Positions 37,203 through 50,200 of a DNA stretch of 64,000 bases are shown piece by piece. The DNA is from Syngnathus acus. Taxonomy: Eukaryota > Chordata > Actinopteri > Syngnathiformes > Syngnathidae. The notes beneath the pieces are model-generated. The model did not search any database. It was not told the DNA's origin and saw nothing but the letters and a program-made list of their open reading frames with translations. Position 1 is the first letter of the stretch, and every line of letters begins with the position of its first letter. Position numbers and translations under genes: made by a program. The stretch lies in the NCBI RefSeq assembly GCF_901709675.1, contig NC_051107.1, positions 1,419,501-1,483,500 on the forward strand, read 5' to 3'.

Positions 37203-39560
37203 TCAATAGAACTCGATCAGGTATTCCGGGTAGATCTGATTGCTGTCGAAGATGACGTAGATTTTCGGGTTGACCATGTCGTCCACGCAACTGTCGAAGA
37301 AATTGGTGAGGCTGGTGTCCTTGGAAGGCGGGCGGCAGTAGAGCGGGTGGCCCAGCGTGTACTCGCCCACCAGCACTCGCGCCAGGAACATGCTCTTGTA
37401 CGACGGTTCACCAGCGAAGATGGGCAGTGACAGCCCATGCCGGTGCAGGTTGCTGTTGTGCTTGCTGGTGTTGAGGCAGAACTTACTGGAGTACTTGGCG
37501 TCCCGGGCGAAGTAGCTACCTGAAAAGAAGGAAAAGGCACTTTAGTCGGAAATAATAAAGCCACGCATGGACGCTTTTGCACCTTTTCCATATACGTCTC
37601 CGTTGCTTCCCGTGAGCCGCCAATCAAAATTAAACATGCATATGGCCTGGATGTTGTTGCATCCCGTGCCGTGGAAAAGCCTTCGCTCCTCAATATCAAA
37701 AGTGCGCTTCACTTTTCTCAGTTGCATTTTCTTCCTTTGGAAAGGGGACAACAAACACATACAAATTTGATTGTATAAATATGAATAATAAATATCATAT
37801 AAAGTGTATATGTGAGGGCCAGGTAAATTGGCGTTATTGTAATCCCAAATTTCGCCACTAGGGTGTGATCAAATTTGCCTCGTTGTAATTCCAAATTTAG
37901 ACAGCAGAGGATGCCAAATCTTGACATGAGACCTATCCAAATTTGCACATAGTTACACGCAACTATAGATCCAATGTACTTTTAGTTATTTCTGCTTTAC
38001 GCTAAAATATTACTTCGCAGTATAGTCACATATGTTAACGTAGGGGTGCCCATGATCATAAAGTGTTATGATTCATGTGTTTTGACACCACTTTTGTGGC
38101 AGAATCCCCCCTGAGAGTCCACCAACCTGCAAAAGAATTCCCACAAATCCAAGTTCTGAATCCTCTGGATGGATTTAATGGGTCGATCCATGGTCCTTTC
38201 GTACAGCCGGGCAACTTCTTTAAACTCGTAGGTGTCTCGGCCCAACTGGACTAGCTATCACAGAAAAAGGGAAGGTTTTAATATTGGTAATTATGGGATG
38301 TAGGGTTTTCGGTGTATTGTTTTTAGTTAACTGAGTAAAGGAACTATTTCATTATTTTTAGTATATACTATTTGAGGTATAGCTAGATAGGAATATGTAT
38401 TCCAAGATTATTTTGATATTGTTATCATATTGTAACTTATCATTTTGGTGTTGTTAATGTTATATTATCACTTTATTGTACCTGATAGGGCTCGTCCGTG
38501 TTGATCCTCTCCCAGTGACACGGCACGGGCAAGGCCAGGTTGTCGCAAATAAACCTATAGGTGAAGTCAAGGTCAAACACAAGACTAGATGACGTCAGCG
38601 CATGATGCCCACCTGAAGCCGGTTGCGGAATGGAGGGAGCGCTTGATTGGCCGCTGCTTCCCAGTCGTCAAGTTGACCTGCCGCATGACTGGTAATTATA
38701 ACAAACAGACAAACATGAGCGACAGCCGCGCAAACTTCTTGTCAATTTCATACCCGAGAAGTCCAGTCGGTATGTGTACTTGGCCGTGTAAAACTCCATG
38801 ACGCCGCGCTGGTTCCGGTTGTAGCACTGCTCAATCTGGGCGCTGGTCACGGAGCAAGCAGCGCTCGGGTCGATCTGCCGTGAGATGTGTCACGTTAGTC
38901 TTACTTTCCATTTTTGATGATGGACCCAGGATGGGGGCTATTTGTGACAAAAACAAAATAGGTTTCTGTGGCATAAACAGCTACACTTTTCCCAACATCG
39001 ATACAGTGAAAGAGGTGCAGTACAGTGAAATTAAATGGACAAAAATACCACCGGAAGCTTCAGAAACTACAACAATAACTAAAAATCTCCCTTGATTGCC
39101 GTTATTTCTTCAAATGTGCAAAATTATTTTTGTTATTTGACTAATTTAATGAAAAAAAATCTTAAAAATATGAAATAGAATTTAAAATGCATTTAAAAAA
39201 ATCTCCTTGAACCGGTGTTCAACAAAATATTGTCAAAGATTTGCAGAAAACTAAAGTGTCAAGTCAATTACGCTCAATCAATATCGGGTGGGATCGACAC
39301 TTGTATCGATTGTGTTTCGTGATTTGTTATCAGCAATGTTTTCTCATATGGAGCCTACGTCACACAGTACCCGTATGTCCGTGTATGATCATAGTGCCGG
39401 AAAAAAAAAAAAACAATTTCACGTGTGTCATCCAGTACAGTACCTCAAACATGTGCCACACCCCACACTCGGCCAGGTAGAACCAGCACCAGTTTGGCTC
39501 CAGGGTGTCCATCTCCTCCACCTCCAGGGACTCATCCTCGGCCGTTCTGGTGGCTAACAT
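37203..39560 (-). CDS. parp11: parp11, WWE-domain mono-ADP-ribosyltransferase
   Basis: Seven exons on the minus strand: 39444-39560, 38754-38874, 38613-38688, 38482-38554, 38127-38254, 37583-37734 and 37203-37519; 327 residues (human about 331), phases consistent. PARP11 is a mono-ADP-ribosyltransferase connected with the nuclear envelope, spermatid head shaping and interferon signalling. Seen: an N-terminal WWE domain (WCWFYLAECGVWHMFE ... YTAKYTYRLDF), the linker VNLTTGKQRPIKR, TMDRPIKSIQRIQNLDLWEF, and the ART fold with LFHGT (catalytic His), GSYFARDAKYSS (Tyr), PPSKDTSLTNFFDSCVDD and the C-terminal NPKIYVIFDSNQIYPEYLI. Start: ATG at 39560 gives MLATRTAEDE, close to family length; an in-frame ATG at 39608 would add 16 residues. 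The gene is on the strand opposite to its neighbours. Confidence 0.94.
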
Positions 39561-40140
39561 TGCGCTAGTTTCAAACAATGGATGCCAAAACAACACATCG
39601 ACGACCACTCGGCGCAGGCAGGGGGGAGGGGGAGGGGGGCCCGGAGGTGATTTGATTTAATCACACTGGTTTCAATCGGGGCGAGGCATCTTGGGAGTGG
39701 AATGTCGTGACCCTCACGGCGTCAGAATTCCAGTCGCCCGCTGCCGTTTTCCAGGTTCATTCTCATGTCCTGGTTAGAATGAGAAAGCAAAATACGTCAC
39801 ACTGTCACGCGCCAATCACGTCTCTAAGAACCTATGTTTTCGCCCTGATTTTGAACTGCAGGGTAAAAGTAACGCGCCACTCTTACGCTCATCCGAATTT
39901 TGACCTGATTTTGTTTTTCTAGGTATCCAATAAACCTAAGTGAGAATGATAATTTGCTACTATTTCCTGTTGTAAAGTAATACATCCAATCATTGTATTT
40001 CCCGTATCATCTCTTCATGCTGCACATTGAACATGCAATACAACAACTACGGGGCCCCGTGGGGCCAATAATGTAGCAAAACCATCTAAAATAAGCAGGA
40101 AAAATAGGAAAATTGTGTTGTGAGGTCTTACACCTCTAAA

Positions 40141-40154
40141 CCACCAGATGGCAA
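40141..40154 (+). promoter_or_regulatory. CTCF-like motif, one mismatch
   Basis: CCACCAGATGGCAA fits 13 of 14 positions of CCASYAGRKGGCRS. It lies between parp11 and the SLC6 gene. Confidence 0.3.
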
Positions 40155-40463
40155 GAGAGACTAACTATTGATTTTTCCTTGCACAGCAATGGCTTAGCAT
40201 CAGAACGATTTTATGCCCCAAAAAAATCAACCTGTGATTGATAGAAAAGAGTTGTGCGTGTGTGTTTGAATTCAATAATCTACTAATAACATATTCAAAT
40301 TAGATTTTCTTTTAATATTTGAATAAACGGTGCTTGCCAATGGGTCGATAGAAGTTCCATTAAATCCATGTTTCTAGTCTTCGAAGAAACACCAAATGAA
40401 AATAAATGCAGTCGATGGCCAGGTGAACAAGACTGCAGTCAAATTGCAAATATGCGAATATTA

Positions 40464-40477
40464 GCGCCCCCTGGTGA
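40464..40477 (-). promoter_or_regulatory. CTCF-like motif, one mismatch
   Basis: On the minus strand TCACCAGGGGGCGC fits 13 of 14 core positions and has the CAGGGGGCGC centre typical of strong CTCF sites. It is in the parp11-slc6 gap. Confidence 0.4.
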
Positions 40478-40629
40478 TCTGAACATGTACCACACGCAAG
40501 TCTCCAGACACGTATACGCATAATCACCTCACGCATTTGTGACTGTTCGGCACGACTGTTGTAAAAATCCCATGTGACACTACAGCCAAACAAAAGTCCA
40601 TTTATTTGAGTTTATGCATACAAATCAAT

Positions 40630-40790
40630 GTGCACACTTGGAAATTTACATCACACATTTGAGACTTCAGTTATGCAATTGAGGATTATCATTTGTAGAT
40701 TCTCGTTGTACGTTTGTGATTTCAGTCACGCATTTGTAGATTTGTGTTGAACATTTATGACTGTGGTCACGGATTCTGTTTACATATCTG
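40630..40790 (+). repeat. degenerate tandem repeat, period about 41 bp
   Basis: Units such as TTTGTAGATTCTCGTTGTAC and TTTGTAGATTTGTGTTGAAC, each followed by a TTTRTGAYT...GTCACG block, recur three to four times. The array is old and diverged. Confidence 0.5.
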
Positions 40791-41210
40791 TTAATTGAAA
40801 TACGCACTTGTAAATGGTTTTGCTACAAGTCACTTAGACACACATACACTCACAGACATACACACACACCCCTGCACTCTGCGCATCCTCCAAGGACACA
40901 CCCCATTTGAGAAGACTTTCCCCCACTCCTCAACTCTACTCCTTCATTTGTGGAGTTTTCCAACCAGGGTTCACTGCAAAATCCACTGGTGAGTTGCTTG
41001 TCTCATTTCTAGACACTATGTTTACTTTCATTAACAGTTAATTGCATTTAAAGGTTGGTAATTGTTTTTTTTAATTGAGCAGCAATCGGATTGAATCAAA
41101 AAACCAATATTAGTTTTGCAAATGAGATAAAATGACAGAACATTGTGAGTGCAAAGTTTATGAGCAGCTTTATAATGTTTATTCTGTGCATGCAATAGAT
41201 TTGAGACATC

Positions 41211-44200
41211 ATGACTGAAGAAACAACCGGAGGCAATCCCACTAGACAGTCTGATCCAAACAAAGTGGACACCAATGATGGGGGTCCGGCCAGGGGCAAG
41301 TGGGCCAATAAATGGGAGTTTATGCTCTCCATGACCGGAGAGATCGTCGGCCTGGGAAACGTGTGGAGATTCCCTTTTTTGTGTTACAAGCATGGTGGAG
41401 GTGAGAGTTGTGTGACTGTGAGAAAGTGTGGGAGTTGGGGAATGCTGATCTTGATTGTTCTCCAAAATGGTTTCAAGATGTTGGCCCAACACAATTGTAG
41501 TTTGATTTAAAAAAAAAACCTCTTCAACATATGGGTGAATTACAGCATTACAGAGATCATATAAAACTTTTTCCCACACATAGTTTAATCCCTTCCACAT
41601 GGTTTAAACAAAAATGTGTTAAAACCTTTTAGTCACATTGTGCATAAAATATACGGAAATGATCTGTGAACATGCATGTGCCATTAAAAGGCGGGGCGGA
41701 GTGAGGTGGCACGTGCTTGAGGTGTCAAAATTAATCGATCAATCGCCATCAAATCGATTATCAAATCACCGTTTAATTTAAAATTGTCCAAATCTTCTGA
41801 TTCCAGCCTCAGATTTTTGTCATTTTATGAAAGTAGACTGATGATCTTTTGCGTTAAATCAAAATACATTTGCAAACATCTGTGAAATCAATGTGACTCT
41901 CCTTTCCCACATGCAGAAGGTATACAAACACCTATCTGCTGCAATTCAATGGACATTGTGCTGCTCCTTCTGTAATGCAACTTGGCCACCTGGGGGCAGT
42001 ACAATTCAGACATAGGTGTAAATGGAGACAGTTAAAATTCTTTAATAAGATGCAGTAATAGAGAAATATTACTTTCTAAATATTATGAGATTATTCATAT
42101 TAATAAATATTCGATTATTCAGTAATAAAAGAATAAATAAGAACATTTGCCTAATGCTTGTTGTGAAGTGAGATTTTATTACTACCATGCATTTTTTTTA
42201 CTTGCAAATTGAAGGAAAAATTTAATAATATTTTACAAACCTTCTTTCTCCTTACAGGAGTCTTCCTCATCCCATATTTCCTGTTCCTGGCCTTTGGCGG
42301 TCTCCCCATTTTTTTTCTGGAGACGGCGCTGGGTCAGTACACCAGCCAAAGCACCGTCACTGCCTGGAGAAAGATTTGCCCGATGTTTCAGGGTGAGTTA
42401 AAAATAAAAATGAATACTAGTCAAACAAGGCTAGGATTTGTTGAATAAAAAAGACGCGCAGCTGTAGTGGTAAATATTTGTGGACCTTGTGACAAACAGC
42501 TCGATTCAAAGGTTGTTTGTTCACAAGAAATGATCGTGACAAATGCAAATGCATTGGTTATTGTACTGTACTTTTGCTTCTTGGATTTCGTCATTTGCCT
42601 TGGGGGAGTCGGGGAGGGGCTCAACCCGGAGTGACTGCCCCTTTTAGTCAGGACATGTATCATGCTTATCGAAGTCACTTGATACCCAGTTAATATGACG
42701 TATATAGCCGTCAATGGTAGTGAAGGACTTAATTGTGTGGTTACGATCACGGTTATCCAAAATCGGTGGTTCACAAACTTTTTATATCAAGTGTCACCTA
42801 AAAAAAAATACTTGACTAAGTATACCAACAATATGTATGCATGTTTTAATCCAATTAAGTGTCCCAGTATTTAATATTTTAAGCCACTATTGAAGTACGC
42901 AAATTCAAACATTAACATTGGGATTAAATAAAGGCAGTGGAAATAAAATATACTTAAGGTAAAATATATTGCACATAAAAAAAATAATTCTCCAGTTTGA
43001 TTGTAGTCCACCTTCAATTCAATGTAAATTTTATTTGCACGCAATTCAGTAATACTTTCATATGCCACTAGAGGGCACTACACTTCTCAAAATTAACAAC
43101 ATTGCTCATTACCTAACCATTTATAAGCTATTTTTAATGCATCAAAATGTATTTTAAGATTTTCACAATTTTTGGGTGAAATTATTAATGTTAAATTTGC
43201 AATCATTTTACATGTTTTAATAAACATGCATGACGACAGGCGTGGGGGTCGCCTCGCTCATCATCGTCATCTACGCCAACATCTACTACATCGTGGTGCT
43301 GGCCTGGGTCCTCTTCTACCTCTTCAACTCCTTCCAACATCAGCTACCCTGGTCCACATGTGATAACTGGTGGAACACCGGTGAGCGAGCAGCGAGGAGC
43401 ATCTGGTTTCCATTAAGCCCGACTGGTGCTCTCCCACAGAACACCTCCCTAAATCTTCCTCAAAGATGCCCTTTATCTTTGGTCATGTCTTGCAGAAAAC
43501 TGTCACGATCGCTTAAGCGCCTACGCCAACCCGCATCTGTTCCACCCAAACGCCAACTGGTCCTTCCTCACCAACATCAGCACCTACGACTACTTTGAAA
43601 ACGCCACTGACATGTGAGTTGTTCTTACCCGCCTCCAGCTTGGCCCGTTCGCCAAGTTCTTTGTCTTCTGCTGGGAAAATTCCAACATAAGCAAAAAAAG
43701 ATGGCCACACTATTCTTATTTGAAACAGCACCAAAGAACATACCGAATGAACCGAAACCTGATCCAAAAAAAAAGAACAGTAATATAAAGTAAAATAAAG
43801 AAAATAAATTTAATATGCAGTGCGACCTTTGCGGCCGATTTAGTCTTAGTTTAATTTACATAATTTTATAAGATGTAATTTAATATTGTTTTAGGTAACG
43901 TGATATTGAATTTGCACATTCCTAGTTGATATTTTTGTACTTTTGACATTCATGTTCTGATAAAAGAAAAGAACATTAAAGTACTTAAGTAGTTTTTTTT
44001 TTTTTAAAGAAAATCTAACTCAAGTATTTTTTTAGATGACTACTTGTTACTAAGTCACGTTAGGCTAGAATGAAAAAAAAAATACAAATTAACTCAAAAG
44101 ATTGCACATTTTATAAAATTATATTTTAATCAATACAATAGTTTCATAGAATTTAAGTTTAGAAAATTAACCCCACCAAGGTTATTATAGTTCACAAAAA

Positions 44201-47200
44201 CTAATGAAAAAAAGAATTTGTAAACAAAATAAAAACAGTCCTTTTTTTTAAAAAAGAAAAAAGTCAATAAAACTACATTTCATGTTGATAAAACTAGAAT
44301 TCCAGCAAACATCTTTGTCAATTAATTCAATAAATAAAATAAAACTAATACTAAAACTAATAAAAGCAAAAACGAAGAACTTAAAACAATCCCTATATCA
44401 AAACTGAGTAAAAAAAAGTAAAAACAACATAAAATCTACCTCTAATGAAAAATCCTAAACTATATGACCCTGAACCTCACTACTCTTTATCACTGCATCA
44501 TCCACTTGGAATGCATGAGAACAATCCACAAAACATCCCGCTGGAGAAACATCCCGCTCGTCCACCTCTGCACATTTGTAGTAATTATTGAATCATAGCC
44601 ATCCTTGACTTGCTCATTGTGTGCTTTGCTACACCTCCGCAGATCCCTGAATGAATCCTTCCTGATGTTGAAGTCCGCTGAGGAGGAATTCTGGACGTGA
44701 GAAAAAAAAAACCACTTACACCAATGCATACTTTCACACACATACGGACAAAGACACTATTTCTTTAAAAAGACCCGGCAAACATAATCGGCTTTTGGTG
44801 TTAGAATGCATGTATGCCACATGTGGTCACTCATGACACAGGATTTAATGTAAACATGGATGAAAGTTGCACAACTAGCCTCACTTTTAAATATTTTGAT
44901 ATGATCCAGCTGTTCGGGGCAAAGTACTGAAAACATGTGCATGTTTTTTTACAGTCTCAATCCTGTGCCGCACATGTCTTGCTCATTTTGTCGGCATGTT
45001 CTGCAGCCGGCTCTGTTTATCGCATTGTACAGAATGTTCTATTGATTGGATGACGGATTGAAGGGCACGTTGTTGTTGTTTTTCTCGCTCTTCCTGCGCA
45101 GCAATCGGGTGTTGAGGATGTCTGAGTTTATGTCCCTCGGCAAGGTGCACTGGGACCTGGCGCTTTGCCTGCTGCTGGCCTGGGCCATATGCTACTTCTG
45201 TATTTGGAAGGGGATTAAATCCATGGGAAAGGTGTGTTTGCAATATTTGTCACTTAGGAACATGAGATTTGGTGGGCATGTCCATTACAAGTAGACCCAC
45301 AAAAAAACTCTCAAGAGTTCCTACCTAAAAGGAAGTTTGCCATTTTGGTTTGAGGTGACCATTTTAAGGGTCATTTCAAAGGATCTTGGTCACTTGAAAA
45401 AAAATCAGCCCTCAAAAGCTAGTTTCACTGAGCAACTTGAAATTTGGTAGGTATGTCTATCATGAGTAGACCCACCAAAAAATCTCAAGAAGCTATTCCT
45501 AAAAAGTCTGTCATTTTGGTTTGCAGTGGATATTTTAAGATCCTTTCCAAAATTCTTGGTGACTTGTTATGGTCGCTAAAAATTCAGCCCTCAAAACCAA
45601 TTTCACTTGGAATTCTTCAACTGGGTAGTAGACCGACAAAAAGGGCTCGATAAATTATTCCCAAAGAGGAAGTCTGCCAAGAAGAGTCTATTTTGAGTGT
45701 AAATTTCAAAGAGGAACCAAACGCTAATAAATTTGAACCACGTGTACTTAACACATGGATGACATTAAATGCCCCAAACGTTGTTTTGTTTTTGCATTTT
45801 TACAATGTTGCTCACAGCTTTAGTTGTTAGGTTAAAATATATGTATTTACGTAGAAATGTAAAAGAAAACCAAAATATTTTGCTTTTCCACTCCAGTCCA
45901 GTAGGTGGCGACTTCCCAAAATTAACCAGATAAATCCCACTGCTTTATCATAAATCCCTAAAATTTGCTCTGCTTTCTCCACTGGTCCACAAATATACAA
46001 TAATGACATTTTTCTATGTAATGCTGAAATATTTATTATATATTATTTATTTTGCAGGTGGTGTACTTCACGGCGACCTTCCCATACCTGTTGCTCATCA
46101 TCCTCTTCATCCGAGGAGTGTCGTTGCCCGGTGCCGGCGAAGGCCTGAAATACTACCTCTTGCCCGACATCAGCAAGATGCGCAACCCTGAAGTAAGAAG
46201 AACATGAAAATCTGAAATGTATGGAATAATAGGAGATAGAATAATCTAGAATGACAGTCTTTAAATGCACTGGAGTTGTTCACGTGGTTGCGACTCATGG
46301 CAACAAAAGCATAAAACGCAATTGTGCGCGCTTAATCGTTTGCAGTATTTCGAATGTGCTATTTTTTTTGTAGCTTCAAGTCTTTCAGGCCTCTGTGTAC
46401 TTGCACGTGTATTATAATTGTTTTAGGATCAAATATTTTTTTTTATTATGAACAAAAATAGATGTGGAATAGCGTAATTGTATTTGTATTTATTTTTAAG
46501 ATAGAACTCATGATAAATTGTTTAGTTTATGTATTTAGTAGCTATTACCGTATTGGCCCGAATATAAGACGACCCCGATTATAAGACGACCCCCTCTTTT
46601 TCAAGACTCCAGTTTGAAAAAAGACTTTTTGAACACCAAATTGAATTTTTATACAGAAAATAATTACACCTGAAACAAATGATTATAACATATTTGAGAG
46701 AAAAAGCATGTTATTTTGCCTCATTCAAATCATGCAAAAACTGTCTATCACATCTTAATATCTGAACATTTAAACATGTAAACTAAAGTGCAATCACGTT
46801 TGTAAATGAATGGCTTCTGGTTTTTGAAATGTAAATAAACCAATCCACTGTGATAAAACAACAAAATTACAATAACTGCATTAACCATCAAAGTGAAGTC
46901 TAACTGTAACTGTAGTCTTGAAACAAATCTGAATAAGGACAAACATTGCAATAAAATAATTCAAACTGCTACCGCTATTGTTGGGGAGCCTGAGGACCGT
47001 ATAGGGGCCCTATACAGTTGGCCCTAGGTTGGCTCGCACGGACCAAACATAAGTCATCGATCGAGACAACAAAATACATTTGCTGGCGACCGTTAGGCGC
47101 CGTGCCGTTGCGTAACGGCTACTCGTAGGATGCGTGGCAAACTTAAAGGAGCGCGCCGGAGCTGTCAATCAAACGGCGCGCACACGAAGCAAACCGCGAT

Positions 47201-50200
47201 CGGACAAACAGCACAACAGTGGACAAGTGAAAATCGGTATAATGTCTAGGCCCCGAATATAAGACGACCCCCACTTTTTCAGTCTTATTTCAATGCAAAA
47301 TACATCGTCTTATATTCGGGCCAAAACGGTATAATCAAAACAAGATTCCTATTTCGCTATTAGAAAATAATTTTCAGTATTCACAAATGTACTCTTTTGT
47401 TGCTTTTATGTGTTTTTAAGTCTTATGTGATTCTGATCAACTGCTCATATATTATTATTTTTTTTAAATCACACAATTTTAAAGACTTTCCAACAAATTA
47501 TTACAGTGGATATTTCGTTTTCAGAATTTTTAGAACTCAAATTAAAAATAGAATTCTGATGTAACATTTGGTATCATTAAAAACTAAATAATTTTAATAA
47601 AATAATTTAGAAATATTATAAGAAAGATTATATAGCATATGTATACATTCTAATTTTGTATTTGTAATTATTAGAATTCAAAATATGTATACGTGCATAT
47701 GCAGCCTTTTTAAAAAAAATATTTTGTAGATTATAATTTACCATAACTATGTCAATTTTACCTTTCAGTGCATTAACCGTAATGCATTTATAGAGATCCA
47801 CTTCTTTTTCTCAAAGCCCCACATGAGGAAAGGGGCCCCCTTAAAGCATCCAGCACATGTGTACTCCTTCTTCCTCTTGCCTCGTTTCCGCTCCCAAGTT
47901 TTCCTCCTAAATAAGAAAAACAAACAGAGAAAGCGAAAGTAATCTGGGATTTGTCAAGCGCCTTTAAGCAGAAATCAGAGGTTATCACCCCGTGGGGATT
48001 ATGCCTTCTAGTTTCTTGTCAAGTTATCAAAGATGACATTATGCAGATCTTTGGAATTAACACTTCTTCGATTAGGGATGTGATGCAATGTGGTTTCTTA
48101 ATGATTTTTTTTTTTTATGCATGTGAGCATCAAACATCTGGGCTGGATGGTGTTTCCCTACTTATGAATGTGTTTCCTTTGTCCTGAGTGAAACAGCGGG
48201 CGCCAGGGAGGATGACTTGAGAAGAAAAAGAAAACAGGCCGGACATAACCGCTTCCTCTGTGCGAGCGAAGCCGCCATGTGTCAGCGTATAAATTGCATC
48301 TGTTTTATTGGTGCCCGTAGCTAAAGGCAACCTTGTGTTGTCAGGGAGGGGCTCGAACAGGAGGCGCTGGTATGCGGCTGCTCTGGGAACTTCCACTAGA
48401 GGGTTGTGGGTTGGCCTAGTCACTATCAGTTATTCGTAGAGATCCACTGTATTATTTATTTAAGGCACTGGTGTCAAACCCAAGGCCCGGGGGCCAGATA
48501 CGGTCCGCTATATCCTTTTATGTGTCCCGCAAAGACAAATTGTGCATCAGTTTCATGTCATTGCAAAAATTGCAAATTGTCTTCACATTTAAAAATCATC
48601 TTTTGTTTTAATATTTGAGCAGTTTTAAATACTCTGATTTGAAAAAGAGTTTGTTTCGTACCTTACACTATATATAATATGAGGCGTTCATACATTTATT
48701 TGGGTTGACAGTCATCACAGCCCAAAGGAGACTATGACGACAATGCGGCCCGCGTCGAAAATAAGTTTTGACACTGCTGATTTAAAATATCTCCTGGTCT
48801 AGATTTGGCTGGACGCGGGGACTCAGGTGTTTTTCTCCTACGCCGTCAGCCAAGGAGTCCTGACTTCCCTAGGAAGTTACAACAAGTACAACAACAATTG
48901 CTACAGGTACAAATGAACTGTAAGTAGCCACCTCATGTTGTGAGATTACTGACCTGTGTGCGCCCACAACAGGGACTGCTTGGCGCTGTGCCTTCTGAAC
49001 AGCGTCACCAGTATCTTCGCTGGCTTTGTGGTGTTCTCCATGCTGGGCTTCATGGCGTTCAACTTGGATGTGGCCTTGGAGGACATCATTCATAGCGGTG
49101 GGTTTGATTCTGGGTCCAAGTTTGAATTTGAATAATTACTAACCTGTCGTGCAAGAATGGTGTCAAAGTCAAAAAAATTCAAATCTACGAAGGGTAAAAA
49201 CATATTTGATGTTGTTACTCACCGTGACTGGCTCCGTGCTTTCTCCAGGTCCAACGTTGGCCTTCATTGCCTGCCCTAGAGCACTCTCAATGCTACCCGG
49301 CTCCACTTTTTGGACCGTGGTCTTCTTCTTGATGATGCTTCTCCTGGGTCTGGACACACAGGCATGTCATGCATCTCACACATTCCATCTTCTTCTTAAA
49401 AATAAACATAAAACAGATGTGTGTGTGACGATCATTGGGACTTTAAAAAAAAAAAAAAAAAAACCTCAGCTGATTTTCTTCACAGTTTGTGTGCGTGGAG
49501 AGTTTAGCAACGGCCATCAGCGACCTGTTCCCAAAACGTATGAGGAGACCCTACGCTCGGGAGATCCTGGTTCTGGTGATTGTGGTGGTCTGCTTCCTGC
49601 TGGGCCTGCCCCTCGTCACAGAGGTACACAGCAAGTGGGAAAGCCACCTGGTGGTGAAAGAAAGAAAAGCTAACACTAAAATTGTAAAATGAAATTATTT
49701 TGCCAGACATTACTTTATAAAATGCACTATTTGTTGTGATTATTATGTTTATACATTATTGTGATTCATATGGGTTTAACAGCAAGTTATATTGCCATAT
49801 TATATTAATATTTGCATTACTTCCCATTACTGGTTAGTTCTGAGGGTGTGCACACTTATGCAGACACATCACATTGTTGCAGTTGTTTTTTCCCCCCCAC
49901 ATTCCTTATTTATTAATTTTGTTGGGGTGAAAAAAGTTTTGAAATTATTCATCTGGGTCTCATTTTTATATCACAAAAAGGGGCATTTGAACAGGGGTGT
50001 GTAGACTTTTTCTATAAATAATTTTTAGGAAGGAATTCATATTTGTATATTTTTAAAAATACAATCACATTTGCATTCTTCTTTTTCATATTTCCTTTCA
50101 ATTTTTTTTCAAGGGAGGAATCATGCTCTTCCACATAATTGACAGCTTCGGGTCGAGCGGCACCAGCCTGCTTATCATCGCCATCTTTGAGAGCATCGTC

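Larger units (their letters stand above)
39609..41210. other. parp11-slc6 divergent intergenic region
   Basis: This gap must hold both promoters. A candidate untranslated first exon of the SLC6 gene ends at 40988 with the donor CCACTG|GTGAGT and would splice to an acceptor near 41195 (GCATGCAATAG). A degenerate tandem array lies at 40630-40790 and CTCF-like motifs at 40141 and 40464. No coding exon is seen. Confidence 0.4.

Noticed and set aside
37217-37699. 160-codon minus-strand frame rich in Ser/Thr/Arg
   Set aside because: It crosses a parp11 intron in the wrong frame and overlaps the true exon 7 reading.
37855-37868. CCACTAGGGTGTGA as a CTCF motif
   Set aside because: Several mismatches in the GGC core; also 48396 (CCACTAGAGGGTTG) and 36793 were dropped for two or more mismatches.
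40795-41600. Frames around the SLC6 5' end, including a 189-codon minus-strand one
   Set aside because: They cross the annotated first coding exon on the other strand and have no recognisable content.
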